NCBI GenBank assembly: GCA_017622845.1
Contig: JAGAQJ010000050.1
Coordinates: 118,028-182,027 of the forward strand
Direction: 5' to 3'
Origin: Lachnospiraceae bacterium
GTDB lineage: Bacteria > Bacillota > Clostridia > Lachnospirales > Lachnospiraceae
Length of the DNA: 64,000 bases
Shown here: positions 1 through 8,603 of the stretch, in pieces
Numbering within the stretch: position 1 is the first letter of the stretch
How the letters are laid out: the number at the start of each line of letters is the position of its first letter
Translations under genes and position numbers: made by a program
The notes under the pieces: generated by a model
What the model was told of the DNA's origin: nothing
The model's input: only the letters and a program-made list of their open reading frames with translations
Database searches by the model: none

Positions 1-647
1 TCCCACCTGATATCGCTTCCATCTGAAAAACTCAGCGTCACAGCTTCCCACCAGTTGTCATGCGGAAAATCCGCTCTGGTATACAGGATGATCCGATCCG
101 TCTCTATATCCCTTCCAAAATCAACCGTAATCTGTGCATCCTCCTGCTGATTAATACCCCATGACGCATATGGCCACTCTCCATGCGAATTGTTCACAAC
201 CACACCGTCAATCGCATTCTGTGCTGCAAAGACAGCTTCGCCGCGCGTCTCAACATTGGCATAAGCATGCGGATACATATTGTTCATATGATGCTGATCC
301 CACACATTCAATGCCAGATTGCGGTATGACTCTACTTCATATGTACGCGCCTTTCTTACGGTAAGTAAATGTTTTGCGCCGCAGAATGCCTTAGGTGAAA
401 TATTCAGCCTTGCGTCCCCGAACGGAATAACATAGCTTACATTTCCTGTAAGATACACCAGGCTCTTTTCCCGTGCATCATCCAACTGCACCCAGTAATG
501 CGCCGGTACTTCGGAAAGCTCCACCAGTATCACATCGCCCTGGCAGTATTCTCCGTCATATACAAGCGCCGTCTCACCCTCTGAACAATTCTCAGCAAGG
601 AGCTTTCCAGCCGCATTCACGATTTTGATTGCAATCTTATCTTTCAT
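1..647 (-). CDS. Partial carbohydrate-binding-like protein (C-terminus beyond window)
   Basis: The minus strand is open from an ATG at 645-647, preceded by a GGAGG nine bases upstream, to the window edge, giving about 215 residues without a stop. The protein begins MKDKIAIKIVNAAGK and later reads NALDV-type text: a segment around NLALNVWDQHHMN, then AQNAIDGVVVN and QITVDFGRDIETDRIILYTR. The order 'ID-G ... WGIN ... I-VDFG ... I--I-LYTR' is what discoidin (F5/8 type C) carbohydrate-binding modules look like, so sugar or glycan binding is likely. It starts 31 bases after the stop of the GH43-like gene, on the same strand, so the two are probably co-transcribed and act on the same polysaccharide. 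No signal peptide is visible, which points to a cytoplasmic or unconventional role. The C-terminal half is not in the window. Confidence 0.7.
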   Translation of the reverse strand, partial: MKDKIAIKIVNAAGKLLAENCSEGETALVYDGEYCQGDVILVELSEVPAHYWVQLDDAREKSLVYLTGNVSYVIPFGDARLNISPKAFCGAKHLLTVRKARTYEVESYRNLALNVWDQHHMNNMYPHAYANVETRGEAVFAAQNAIDGVVVNNSHGEWPYASWGINQQEDAQITVDFGRDIETDRIILYTRADFPHDNWWEAVTLSFSDGSDIRW

Positions 648-678
648 CTCTAACCCTCCGTCTGCGGAATCCATCCTT

Positions 679-1581
679 TTATCCTACAAGCTTCTCAAGG
701 CGCTCATACTCCTCATCTGTGACAGGCAGCACGCCTCCGTGGCGTTTGCGCGTCGCTCCCATGTCATATTCTTCCTCCGGCAGAACTGTCAGGACACCGC
801 TTTCCAGATTTTCTGTTATCATAGGAAGATAGCCCTTTCCGGTCTGGAACTGGTCTGCTATAATACACCATGTCTTTTGGTCAGGAAGCAGATAGCCTTC
901 CGGTCCTTCCAACCCCTCCAGACTGTCAAGCAGCGGAGAATGAATCCGCGTGAAATTCCCTGTAAGGGAATCGGACATTTCTAATATTAGTTTCTTTTCC
1001 GTTTCGTCCTTTGATATGCGGTAATACCGATCCTTATCTTTCAGAATTGTCGTATCGATCACATGGTTCTCTCTTTCCATATAGATAAACGGTTCGGTAA
1101 ATTCCCTGAAATCCTTAGTATATGCTGCATAGATTCTGTGCTTTCCTTCTATATCTCCCGCTCTTTTCACTTTAGAGGCAAAGAACACAAAAAATGCATC
1201 TTTCTCCTCATCAAAAACTGCCTCCGGCGCCCACACACATCCCGCCTGCTCAATTCCTGCCATGCAGGCACGCTCCCTGCTCCAGTGGATTAAGTCCTTT
1301 GTCTCCCATACAATCAGCATGCGGCTTCCATGCTCCTGCGCCGCTGTCCAGCCGTTCCCTGCTTCAATCCGCAAATCCGTGGCAATCAGATAAATCGTGC
1401 CGTCTATCGGATTTCTTACCAAAAAAGGATCTCTCACGCCGCAGGTTCCTATATGAGAGTATAACACCGGTCTGCCTCCGTTTAAGTCTCTCCAGTGCAG
1501 TCCGTCTTTGCTCAGGGAAAAGTAAATCTGTTCCCCATCTTTTTCTTCACCAATAAAATGCGTAAACAAATATCCTGCCAT
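679..1581 (-). CDS. Glycoside hydrolase family 43-like five-bladed propeller protein
   Basis: A 300-residue protein without a signal peptide. It shows the GH43 pattern: early GVRDPFLVRNPIDGTIYLIATD, then a GCVWAPEAVFDEEKDAFFVFF segment, which is the usual 'W-APE' blade carrying an acidic residue. A later LEGPEGYLLPD supplies the expected C-terminal acid. GH43 and related GH117/GH32-like propellers hydrolyse arabinosides or xylosides, or bind them; the exact substrate cannot be read from the sequence. An AAGGA precedes the ATG. The next gene downstream begins 31 bases after the stop and looks like a glycan-binding protein, so this is probably a two-gene plant-polysaccharide or host-glycan unit transcribed leftwards. 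Confidence 0.75.
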   Translation of the reverse strand: MAGYLFTHFIGEEKDGEQIYFSLSKDGLHWRDLNGGRPVLYSHIGTCGVRDPFLVRNPIDGTIYLIATDLRIEAGNGWTAAQEHGSRMLIVWETKDLIHWSRERACMAGIEQAGCVWAPEAVFDEEKDAFFVFFASKVKRAGDIEGKHRIYAAYTKDFREFTEPFIYMERENHVIDTTILKDKDRYYRISKDETEKKLILEMSDSLTGNFTRIHSPLLDSLEGLEGPEGYLLPDQKTWCIIADQFQTGKGYLPMITENLESGVLTVLPEEEYDMGATRKRHGGVLPVTDEEYERLEKLVG

Positions 1582-1632
1582 TTCTTAATCCTTTCATTAC
1601 AGCAGTTCAGTCATGCGGCTTCCTGCTGCCTC

Positions 1633-3348
1633 TCACTGATTCATGTATTCTTCTATCGCATCCCACACGGAAGGCGTCTCAAGTCCGAGCTTCCAGCTTG
1701 CCACCCCTTTAATTCCCTGGCTCTGCATTACCTGAAGCTTGACCCTGATGGATTCATCATCTTCCAGCCAGCACTGATAAAGCGTATCATTTACCTGGTA
1801 TTCCGCATAGTACTGACAGAACTCCTCCACCCATGCCGGGGTCACTCCTGTCCTGCTCACCCAATCCGCCTGTGAAGCCATCGTAAGCGTTGACGCTTTC
1901 AGACCGTCAGGTCCCGACTCCCATACTCTTGTATAAAACGGGACTGCATTGATAATTTTCTCTGCAGGCACAACCTGCTTCGTGTTGACAATACCGTTCT
2001 CCACAAAGTCTATTGATGCATTGGAGCCTGCCACTCCGCCTCCGACATAATGCTCATCATAACCCATAATGATAAAATAATCGACTATGATTCCCTGTTC
2101 CTTGCGGTTGTAATGCGCCGTGTATTCTGACGGCACATAATTGTCCACGGAAAGCACGACGCCGCGCTTTCTGGTCTCAATCGAAAGCTCGCGCAGAAAC
2201 TGCACAAAATGAGTTCCGGAATCGCTTCGCACCTTCTCAAAATCTATATTAATGCCGTCAAGCCCATAGCGGTCCACCTGCGCCATAAGTCCGTCAATCA
2301 GATACCTGCGGTTCGCTGATGAAGACAGCAGCTCTACAAAATCAATCTCTGCGCCGTACAAATCCATGCTGTCCACATCTGTAACCAGCGCCCAGACTTC
2401 CACTCCGCGTTCATGTGCCGCTGCCACATAGGAAGCATTTGCAAGACTTGTAAAATCACCGCTGCTGTTGCTGAGCCTGAACCATGTCGGCGACACTACA
2501 TTGACTGCTTTGGTATTTGCAAGCGCTGCGGCAAGCGTATCACCGCCTGCTTCATCAAATACCTGATGGAAGGCAAGATTAATCTTTCCGTCTTTTTTGA
2601 CATTATGATATACAATCTCCTGAAATGGCGTGTCCTGCATACGCATCACCACCTGTTCGTTTTTCAGGTATTTGTTTTCAACATATCCGATGACCGCATC
2701 TGCTGTCTTAACCTTTGACCAGTTCTCCATCTGTTCCAGCACTGTCACTTTATCTCCGGCAGCAAGCTCCGCCAGAATATCACTCTTGATGCCGCCCTGA
2801 TAACGCAGTGCAGTCTTTCTGGAAAGCTCCATCACCGTCTCATTATCCCACTGTGTATAGACCTGCATGCGCAGCGGATTCTCATAAAGATGGTACTCAA
2901 AAGCAGCATACCTCTGTACATAATCTGCTGCAATATATAAGACCTCTCCCTCGTAAAAGGCGGCCTGATATCCAAGCTCCTCGCCCGCATCAGATAGATA
3001 CATGACATTGCTTCCTTCACCAATATTGATGCGCACTACATCTGTGTCCGTAGTAAAAAGAAGCACCTGCTCCACGCTGTTGACATAAAAACGGTCCGTA
3101 AAATACTTTTCAACCGTGGAAAGCGTAAAATAGCTCATGCCGTCCTTAAGCTTTGCTTTTTCTTCAACAATCGCATCCTGAACCACCATCGCCACATCAT
3201 CTGCCTGCGCAATCCCATAATACGCATTTAAATCCGCTTTGTTCTTAGAATAAGTATATCGTTCAATCAATTTGCTTCCAAATGCCGCCGCTGCCACAAT
3301 GATAATGAGAACAATCGGCACAAGCACCGTAAATACACGTTTTTTCAT
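1633..3348 (-). CDS. Membrane-anchored SH3 and glycosyl hydrolase family 18 protein
   Basis: A 571-residue protein starting MKKRVFTVLVPIV. A GGAGGTAGCCGG immediately before this ATG favours it over an in-frame start five codons upstream. Residues 1-25 form a signal anchor. The middle has an SH3-like stretch (LRYQGGIKSDILAELAAGDKVTVLEQ ... WSKVKTADAVIGYVENKYL). The C-terminal 300 residues are a GH18 TIM barrel with the catalytic DxxDxDxE motif as YGLDGINIDFEKV, and a later FIIMGYDEHY. The combination matches YaaH/SleL-like spore or cell-wall chitinase-fold enzymes that cleave peptidoglycan or N-acetylglucosamine polymers outside the membrane. An N-terminal copper-amine-oxidase-like region may lie before the SH3 domain. 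The function is clear at the family level only. It stands about 50 bases upstream of the GH43-like gene on the same strand. Confidence 0.85.
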   Translation of the reverse strand: MKKRVFTVLVPIVLIIIVAAAAFGSKLIERYTYSKNKADLNAYYGIAQADDVAMVVQDAIVEEKAKLKDGMSYFTLSTVEKYFTDRFYVNSVEQVLLFTTDTDVVRINIGEGSNVMYLSDAGEELGYQAAFYEGEVLYIAADYVQRYAAFEYHLYENPLRMQVYTQWDNETVMELSRKTALRYQGGIKSDILAELAAGDKVTVLEQMENWSKVKTADAVIGYVENKYLKNEQVVMRMQDTPFQEIVYHNVKKDGKINLAFHQVFDEAGGDTLAAALANTKAVNVVSPTWFRLSNSSGDFTSLANASYVAAAHERGVEVWALVTDVDSMDLYGAEIDFVELLSSSANRRYLIDGLMAQVDRYGLDGINIDFEKVRSDSGTHFVQFLRELSIETRKRGVVLSVDNYVPSEYTAHYNRKEQGIIVDYFIIMGYDEHYVGGGVAGSNASIDFVENGIVNTKQVVPAEKIINAVPFYTRVWESGPDGLKASTLTMASQADWVSRTGVTPAWVEEFCQYYAEYQVNDTLYQCWLEDDESIRVKLQVMQSQGIKGVASWKLGLETPSVWDAIEEYMNQ

Positions 3349-4284
3349 CCGGCTACCTCCCAATTGTTCTCATTATATCAAAAGTTTGTTATGAAGTACA
3401 CCAAAATCTTATAAAATCATCAGCCAGTGTATTGTCTGACTGATATTCAGGCAGACAGCACACTGGCCGGTGTCTTATCTCATACCATTCTGTTGTTGTT
3501 TCAGACCTCTGTTCTTATAATGGTGATTGAACAGGCGGAGCAATACCGGCTTCCTGAATTTACCTGAAAAAAGCTCCTATCGCGATTCGCCTGCATATGA
3601 TAAAATATATCTGTACTCATTGCCGTAAAATTTTCACGGCGCCGCGGCAGTGTACAGCCGGCTGTAATGAGCTGCATAAAGGGGTCTTATTATCTCATGA
3701 CATATTTTACCAGATGCGCTCCAAAGCCCAAAAGGTTTTTAATTGTGATATATAAATATAGAAATCTTTCAAAAAGATGTCAGAACATGTACCTTTTCTT
3801 CGAAAAATATTGTATAATAGATATGTAAACGCAAAAAGCCCTGAAAGATACATCTTGAAGAAACCTCTTGCAAGACTTGGAAAAATATTTTTGAGCTATC
3901 AGCACAAGCTAATAAGACAATGAGAAAATTATCGCGAAGCCTCCTTTCCGTACTGTTTTGTTCTCGTTACACCTTACACAAGCATTATTAGCATATACAA
4001 AATATTTATGCAAATCGAAATGTAAAAATTCGTCCGAAATGTAAAAATTAATACAACTTTCTTAAAGAAACATCTGTTATTTTGGCATTTCAGACGATAT
4101 ACAGGAAAGAACCGGATTTTGCAGACTGTGTTAAGATTCGGTTTCAATATAAATAAATTTTTTAAAAACTGTTGTCCCATGCTATTGACTTGTGAACCTT
4201 TGCATTATAATATATGTGAAAGACGGACAATACATGGACATTATATCTCAAAGCAATCATTATTAGTGAGGATGTGAATATAAT
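3349..4284. other. 936-base gene-free spacer with hairpin and promoter-like sites
   Basis: No convincing coding sequence is visible. A short minus-strand ORF at 3974-4180 has no ribosome site or family features. The spacer contains an inverted repeat at 3424-3468 (CCAGTGT with ACACTGG, and GTCTG with CAGAC inside it), a TATAAT at 3813-3818 without a good -35 box, and the mecA promoter near its right end. The AT-rich 3690-4160 part could hold an untranslated RNA, but nothing in it was recognised. Confidence 0.4.
4185..4211 (+). promoter_or_regulatory. Candidate mecA promoter
   Basis: TTGACT at 4185-4190 and TATAAT at 4206-4211. The spacer is 15 bases, shorter than ideal, but both boxes are close to the sigma-A consensus. 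The leader to the mecA ATG is about 70 bases. Confidence 0.5.
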
Positions 4285-5085
4285 ATGAAAATCGAAAAAG
4301 TTAATGACCATCAGATTCGCTGCACGCTTACAAAGGCTGATTTGGCAGATCGCGAACTTAAAATCAGCGAGCTTGCTTACGGTACAGAGAAAGCCAAAAG
4401 TCTTTTCCGTGACATGATGCAGCAGGCTTCATATGAATTCGGATTTGATGCTGATGATATACCGCTTATGATAGAAGCAATTCCGCTCAATTCAGAATGT
4501 ATCGTGCTGGTTATCACCAAGGTCGAGGATCCCGAGGAGCTGGATACACGCTTCTCTAAGTTTGCTCCTTCTGTCCACGATGAGGAGGACGAAGAGACCG
4601 ACGAGCTTGGAAACACGATTGACAACGTGCTTCAGAGTCTCACCGGAGGCGCTGATGATGTACTGGATTTATTTAAGAAAATTCATGAAAGCCATATGAC
4701 GGAGACTGCAGCGGGTTCTAACAGCAATTTAAGCATTCCTGGCAGGGCTGATTCGCAGAATGCCAATGGCACAAGACCCGATGTCAGCATCGACCTGACA
4801 CGTATCTACAGCTTTGAATCCCTGAACCAGGTCGCACGGCTTGCCCATATTCTTGCGCAGCATTACAACGGCAAAAATTCTTTATATAAAAATGATAAGA
4901 AGTCCGGTTATGTGCTGGTAGTCACACAATCTGACCATACGCCGGAGGAATTTAACAAAATCTGCAATATTCTTTCTGAGTACGGCAATCCTGAAAAGTT
5001 TGCTTCCGCAAGTGAGGCATATATGGAGGAACACTTTGATCCGATCATAAAAGACAAAGCAATTCAGTCATTATCACTTGTATAA
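4285..5085 (+). CDS. mecA: Adaptor protein MecA
   Basis: A 266-residue protein. Its first 40 residues (MKIEKVNDHQIRCTLTKADL with ELKISELAYGTEKAKSLFRDMM) match the substrate-recognition N-domain of MecA/YpbH. The acidic linker around residues 95-150 (DEEDEETDELG) and the C-terminal half ending in PIIKDKAIQSL are the typical adaptor layout. MecA binds unfolded or regulatory proteins and delivers them to the ClpC-ClpP protease in the cytoplasm. A GAGG lies about 13 bases before the ATG. The gene stands alone between its own promoter and a strong bidirectional terminator. Confidence 0.9.
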   Translation: MKIEKVNDHQIRCTLTKADLADRELKISELAYGTEKAKSLFRDMMQQASYEFGFDADDIPLMIEAIPLNSECIVLVITKVEDPEELDTRFSKFAPSVHDEEDEETDELGNTIDNVLQSLTGGADDVLDLFKKIHESHMTETAAGSNSNLSIPGRADSQNANGTRPDVSIDLTRIYSFESLNQVARLAHILAQHYNGKNSLYKNDKKSGYVLVVTQSDHTPEEFNKICNILSEYGNPEKFASASEAYMEEHFDPIIKDKAIQSLSLV

Positions 5086-5177
5086 AACAGGGCATTTCTG
5101 CTGCCGGCTTGTGCAGCTTATATGGAATGATATAAAACGAGCAGGGAAACTTATTTCTTACCTGCCCGCGCGTATCA

Positions 5178-5216
5178 AAATAAAGCAGCAGGTTCATAAT
5201 ACCTGCTGCTTTATTT
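5178..5216. terminator. Bidirectional terminator between mecA and the DUF1858 gene
   Basis: A perfect 16-base stem runs from AAATAAAGCAGCAGGT (5178-5193) to ACCTGCTGCTTTATTT (5201-5216) with a seven-base loop. T-rich flanks on both sides let it end transcription of mecA (plus) and of the convergent DUF1858 gene (minus). Confidence 0.9.
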
Positions 5217-5234
5217 TATCTTTCCCAAAAAATT

Positions 5235-5429
5235 CTATGCAAGCTCCGCAATCTTTGTCATCAATGCATCAATATCCAGTCCGTGAACCATTGCTGCTTC
5301 TTCTAAAGATTCTCCCTGTGCGGAAGGGCAGCCGAGGCAGTGCATGCCTGCGTCCATAAGTACCGGCGCAATATCCGGATTGGTCCTTAGTATTTCACCG
5401 ATTGTCATATCCTTGGTTATCTCTGCCAT
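5235..5429 (-). CDS. DUF1858 redox-disulfide domain protein
   Basis: A 64-residue single-domain protein, [19 protein letters not shown] and onward. AGGAGG lies eight bases upstream of this ATG but only two bases from an in-frame ATG two codons earlier, so the shorter start is chosen. The fold is the small helical DUF1858 domain with 'T--DMTI-EIL---P' at the start and [17 protein letters not shown] in the middle. The CxxC (HCLGC) is the conserved thiol pair. DUF1858 domains are often found with hybrid cluster proteins and fermentation enzymes and are thought to be redox-active, but no biochemical role is established. It points away from the pyruvate formate-lyase genes and shares their upstream spacer, so a divergent, jointly regulated promoter region is possible. 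Confidence 0.8.
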   Translation of the reverse strand: MAEITKDMTIGEILRTNPDIAPVLMDAGMHCLGCPSAQGESLEEAAMVHGLDIDALMTKIAELA

Positions 5430-5868
5430 TTTCATTTCCTCCTTTTATCCTGATAATATACTATTGTGTCTGAATTATGCTGTTTTATCCGCTGACATCA
5501 TTAATTACTATAATATATTTTTTTCATTTAATCAAGTCCTATCATTTTGATGCTTGCCACAAACGCAGCAGCCAATATAACCCACTGTAACTAACCTTAT
5601 GTCCGGCATTTAATACTAAGATGAGAACGAAGTAAATTTATGATTCCGTTTTTCTTTTGATATAATTAACAAAATTTTCATAAATTTTTACGTTCTGTAC
5701 ATGAAAAAGTACAAAGTTTAGTGTTGACGTGTATACAAAGTTGAGGATATAATACAGTTATGAATGTTAATCGATTTCATGGTATTTTCGTGACGCATTC
5801 TGATTTGAGTAACTAGCGGTGCTACTGCCGCATATTAAATTTAAATTATATTTAGGAGGCTTTGCAAA
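5430..5868. other. Divergent regulatory spacer between the DUF1858 gene and pyruvate formate-lyase
   Basis: No gene is visible. It contains the pfl promoter (5724-5753), a short inverted repeat GTACATGAAAAAGTAC (near 5697-5712), a weak match to a Rex half-site (TTAACAA near 5667) and a leader of about 110 bases with a small hairpin around GCGGTGCTACTGCCGC. Confidence 0.5.
5724..5753 (+). promoter_or_regulatory. Promoter of the split pyruvate formate-lyase operon
   Basis: TTGACG at 5724-5729 and a perfect TATAAT at 5748-5753 separated by 18 bases. Transcription would begin near 5760 and give a leader of about 110 bases ending in AGGAGG before the ATG at 5869. Confidence 0.75.
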
Positions 5869-7908
5869 ATGAGACCAGAATGGAAAGATTTTGTAGGTGG
5901 CAAATGGGAAAGCGAAATTAACGTGCGTGACTTCATTCAGAAGAACTTCACACCATATGACGGTGATGAGTCTTTCTTAGCAGGACCTACACAGAACACA
6001 AAGGATTTATGGCAGATGGTTCTTGACCTTCAGAAGAAGGAAAGAGAAGCCGGCGGTGTGCTTGATATGGACACAAAGGTTATCTCTACAATTACTTCTC
6101 ATGGTCCCGGATACCTTGACAAGAGCAAGGAGACAATCGTTGGTTTCCAGACAGACAAGCCTTTCAAGCGTTCTTTACAGCCATACGGCGGTATCAGAAT
6201 GGCAGAGAAAGCCTGCTCAGACAACGGTTATGAAGTAGATCCTGAAATCAGCGAGTTCTTCTCAACACACAGAAAAACACACAATGCCGGCTGCTTTGAC
6301 GCTTACAATCAGGAGATGAGAGCATGCCGTTCATCACACATTATTACAGGTCTTCCTGATGCTTACGGACGCGGACGTATCATCGGCGACTACAGACGTG
6401 TTGCCCTCTACGGTATCGACAGACTGATCGAGGATAAGCAGGCTCAGAAGGATTCTACAGGACGTGTTATGACAGATGATGTTATCCGTCTTCGTGAGGA
6501 GCTTTCAGAGCAGATGACTGCTCTTAAGATGATGAAGGAGATGGCTGCATCTTATGGCTGCGATATCTCTAAGCCTGCTACAAACGTACAGGAAGCTATT
6601 CAGGCTACATATTTCGGATATTTATGTGCAGTAAAGGAGCAGAACGGTGCAGCAATGTCACTTGGACGTACTTCTACTTTCCTTGACTGCTACGCTCAGA
6701 GAGACTTAAAGAACGGAACCTTCACAGAGGAGCAGATTCAGGAGTTCGTTGACCACTTCATTATGAAGCTTCGCTGCGTTAAGTTCGCTCGTACACCGGA
6801 ATATAACCAGATTTTCGCCGGCGATCCTGTATGGGTTACAGAGTCACTTGGCGGTGTCGGTGTTGACGGACGTCCATTAGTAACAAAGATGTCATTCCGT
6901 TACTTAAATACATTGACAAACCTTGGACCTTCACCGGAGCCAAACTTAACAGTTCTTTGGTCTACAAGACTTCCTGAGGCTTGGAAGAGATACTGTGCAA
7001 AGATGTCTATCCAGACTTCTTCTATCCAGTACGAGAACGATGACCTTATGAGAGTTACACATGGTGATGACTATGGTATCGCATGCTGCGTATCTTCAAT
7101 GGTTATCGGTAAGGAAATGCAGTTCTTCGGCGCTCGTGCTAACTTAGCTAAGTGCTTACTCTACGCTTTAAACGGCGGTATAGACGAGGTTACAAAGAAG
7201 CAGGTTGGTCCGAAGTATCGTCCTGTAACAGGCGATGTGCTTGATTATGATGATGTTATGAGCAAGTTCATGGATATGATGGAGTGGCAGGCAGATGTAT
7301 ATGTTAATACACTGAACATTATCCATTACATGCATGACAAGTACTGCTATGAGAGAGCAGAGATGGCTCTTCATGACAGAGACGTTAAGAGATACTTTGC
7401 TACAGGTGTTGCAGGTCTTTCTATCGTTGCTGACTCATTATCAGCTATTAAGTACGCTCAGGTTAAGCCTATCCGTGACGAGGACGGCGTTATCGTTGAC
7501 TTCGAGACAACAGGCGACTTCCCTAAGTATGGTAATGATGACGACCGTGTAGACTTAATTGCTCAGGATATCGTTCATAAGTTCATGACAGCTGTAAGAA
7601 GACATCATACCTACAGAAACGGCATTCCTACAACTTCTATCCTTACCATTACTTCTAACGTAACATATGGTAAGGCTACAGGCAACACACCTGACGGACG
7701 TAAGAAGGGACAGCCTTTCGCTCCTGGCGCTAACCCAATGCACGGACGTGATACTCATGGTGCAGTAGCATCTCTGTCTTCTGTATCTAAGCTTCCGTTC
7801 AAGGATGCTCAGGACGGTATCTCAAATACCTTTACAATTATTCCTAACGCACTTGGTAAGGAAGCAAAGGTCTTCTCCGGTGACATTGAGCTTGATTTAA
7901 ATAACTAA
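5869..7908 (+). CDS. pflB: Pyruvate formate-lyase catalytic chain lacking the glycyl-radical domain
   Basis: A 679-residue enzyme body that converts pyruvate and CoA to acetyl-CoA and formate in the cytoplasm. Family hallmarks are clear: [18 protein letters not shown], the adjacent active-site cysteines in [10 protein letters not shown] (Cys406-Cys407, equivalent to E. coli Cys418-419), and the late [23 protein letters not shown]. Full-length relatives are about 750-760 residues and end in a radical domain. This chain stops just after [14 protein letters not shown], so the radical loop is absent and is encoded by the gene at 8230-8472. The start has AGGAGG about nine bases upstream. Codon choice is very uniform, as in highly expressed genes. 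The activating enzyme (pflA) is not adjacent and not in the window. A simple frameshift is unlikely because an 82-base spacer with a stem-loop and another gene separate the two parts. Confidence 0.93.
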   Translation: MRPEWKDFVGGKWESEINVRDFIQKNFTPYDGDESFLAGPTQNTKDLWQMVLDLQKKEREAGGVLDMDTKVISTITSHGPGYLDKSKETIVGFQTDKPFKRSLQPYGGIRMAEKACSDNGYEVDPEISEFFSTHRKTHNAGCFDAYNQEMRACRSSHIITGLPDAYGRGRIIGDYRRVALYGIDRLIEDKQAQKDSTGRVMTDDVIRLREELSEQMTALKMMKEMAASYGCDISKPATNVQEAIQATYFGYLCAVKEQNGAAMSLGRTSTFLDCYAQRDLKNGTFTEEQIQEFVDHFIMKLRCVKFARTPEYNQIFAGDPVWVTESLGGVGVDGRPLVTKMSFRYLNTLTNLGPSPEPNLTVLWSTRLPEAWKRYCAKMSIQTSSIQYENDDLMRVTHGDDYGIACCVSSMVIGKEMQFFGARANLAKCLLYALNGGIDEVTKKQVGPKYRPVTGDVLDYDDVMSKFMDMMEWQADVYVNTLNIIHYMHDKYCYERAEMALHDRDVKRYFATGVAGLSIVADSLSAIKYAQVKPIRDEDGVIVDFETTGDFPKYGNDDDRVDLIAQDIVHKFMTAVRRHHTYRNGIPTTSILTITSNVTYGKATGNTPDGRKKGQPFAPGANPMHGRDTHGAVASLSSVSKLPFKDAQDGISNTFTIIPNALGKEAKVFSGDIELDLNN

Positions 7909-7930
7909 TTCATTTTACTTGCAATAATTT

Positions 7931-7965
7931 CCGGAAGCCGCGAGGTTTTGCTTTGCGGCTTCCGG
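7931..7965 (+). promoter_or_regulatory. Intercistronic stem-loop after the PFL catalytic chain
   Basis: CCGGAAGCCGC (7931-7941) pairs perfectly with GCGGCTTCCGG (7955-7965) around a 13-base loop. It is not followed by a T-run, so it is more likely an mRNA processing or 3'-stabilising element than a full terminator. It would let the catalytic chain and the small downstream proteins be made in different amounts from one transcript. Confidence 0.6.
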
Positions 7966-7990
7966 ATAATAGAGAGGAATAGGTGTATTT

Positions 7991-8200
7991 ATGGATGAAA
8001 AATCAATGATTGATGACCTTGTATCGCAGCTTGATTCCGGTTTTTCCGGCAATAAGGCCGTCGGACATTTCAATGTAGATGTCAATGAGGACGCTTCCAC
8101 AAAAGAAATCCAGACGCTTGGATGTACAGACTGTTCCAGTAATCCGATGGCATGCAGTGTTCCCACACTTCATGAAGGATTAGATGATAATAATCAATAA
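7991..8200 (+). CDS. Small cysteine-containing protein resembling the N-terminal half of the glycyl-radical chain
   Basis: A 69-residue protein set between the two parts of pyruvate formate-lyase. Residues 8-33 ([20 protein letters not shown] then NVDVN) align by eye with the start of the separate radical chain ([20 protein letters not shown] then NV). The radical loop RVSGY is missing; instead the protein continues into [19 protein letters not shown] with Cys45, Cys48 and Cys55 in a CxxC-x6-C arrangement. I do not recognise a named family. It may be a duplicated radical domain remodelled as a placeholder, stabiliser or metal/thiol-binding companion of the catalytic chain; this is inference. 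The ribosome site (AGGTG) is weaker than that of the flanking genes. The gene lies 82 bases after the catalytic chain and 29 bases before the radical chain, so co-transcription is very likely. Confidence 0.75.
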   Translation: MDEKSMIDDLVSQLDSGFSGNKAVGHFNVDVNEDASTKEIQTLGCTDCSSNPMACSVPTLHEGLDDNNQ

Positions 8201-8229
8201 TTGAAATAATTTTTAGGAGGTATATCACA

Positions 8230-8472
8230 ATGGCAGACAACAAGACACAGGTTGATAACTTAGTATCTTTATTAGACGGTTATGCTACAAAGGGTGGTCA
8301 TCACCTTAATGTTAACGTATTGAACAGAGAGACTTTATTAGACGCTCAGGCTCATCCTGAGAACTATCCTCAGTTAACTATCCGTGTATCCGGATACGCT
8401 GTTAACTTCATTAAGTTAACACCGGAGCAGCAGGCTGACGTTATCTCTCGTACATTCCATGAGGCTATCTAA
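8230..8472 (+). CDS. grcA: Stand-alone glycyl-radical subunit of pyruvate formate-lyase
   Basis: An 80-residue protein consisting only of the PFL radical domain. [20 protein letters not shown] is followed by [20 protein letters not shown] and a C-terminal [14 protein letters not shown]. Gly55 in RVSGY is the residue that carries the radical after activation by the SAM-dependent activase. Joined to the end of the 679-residue chain, it completes a canonical PFL with no overlap, so it is an obligate subunit rather than a spare copy. E. coli GrcA/YfiD is a comparable stand-alone radical domain, but there it backs up a complete PFL. A strong AGGAGG precedes the ATG and a terminator follows directly. 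The symbol is given by similarity only. Confidence 0.9.
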   Translation: MADNKTQVDNLVSLLDGYATKGGHHLNVNVLNRETLLDAQAHPENYPQLTIRVSGYAVNFIKLTPEQQADVISRTFHEAI

Positions 8473-8484
8473 TTGATAAAGTGC

Positions 8485-8520
8485 AAAGCCCTGAGAAGAT
8501 TTCTCAGGGCTTTGTTTTTG
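8485..8520 (+). terminator. Terminator of the pyruvate formate-lyase operon
   Basis: AAAGCCCTGAGAA pairs with TTCTCAGGGCTTT across a short loop, followed by GTTTTTGTTT. It lies 12 bases after the stop of the radical subunit. Confidence 0.92.
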
Positions 8521-8603
8521 TTTAAATGTACGTATAAGAACAATCCAAATCTATAACATTTTTTTCGTAAATTCTCCGTGCCTTCGTATCGCCTGCATAC
8601 ATC

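Noticed and set aside
3974-4180. 68-residue minus-strand ORF in the spacer before mecA
   Set aside because: There is no ribosome site, the AT-rich composition explains the open frame, and it overlaps the mecA promoter region.
5641-5700. A full Rex operator upstream of the pfl promoter
   Set aside because: Only the right half (TTAACAA) matches; the left half agrees at about four of seven positions, so it is mentioned only as a weak possibility.
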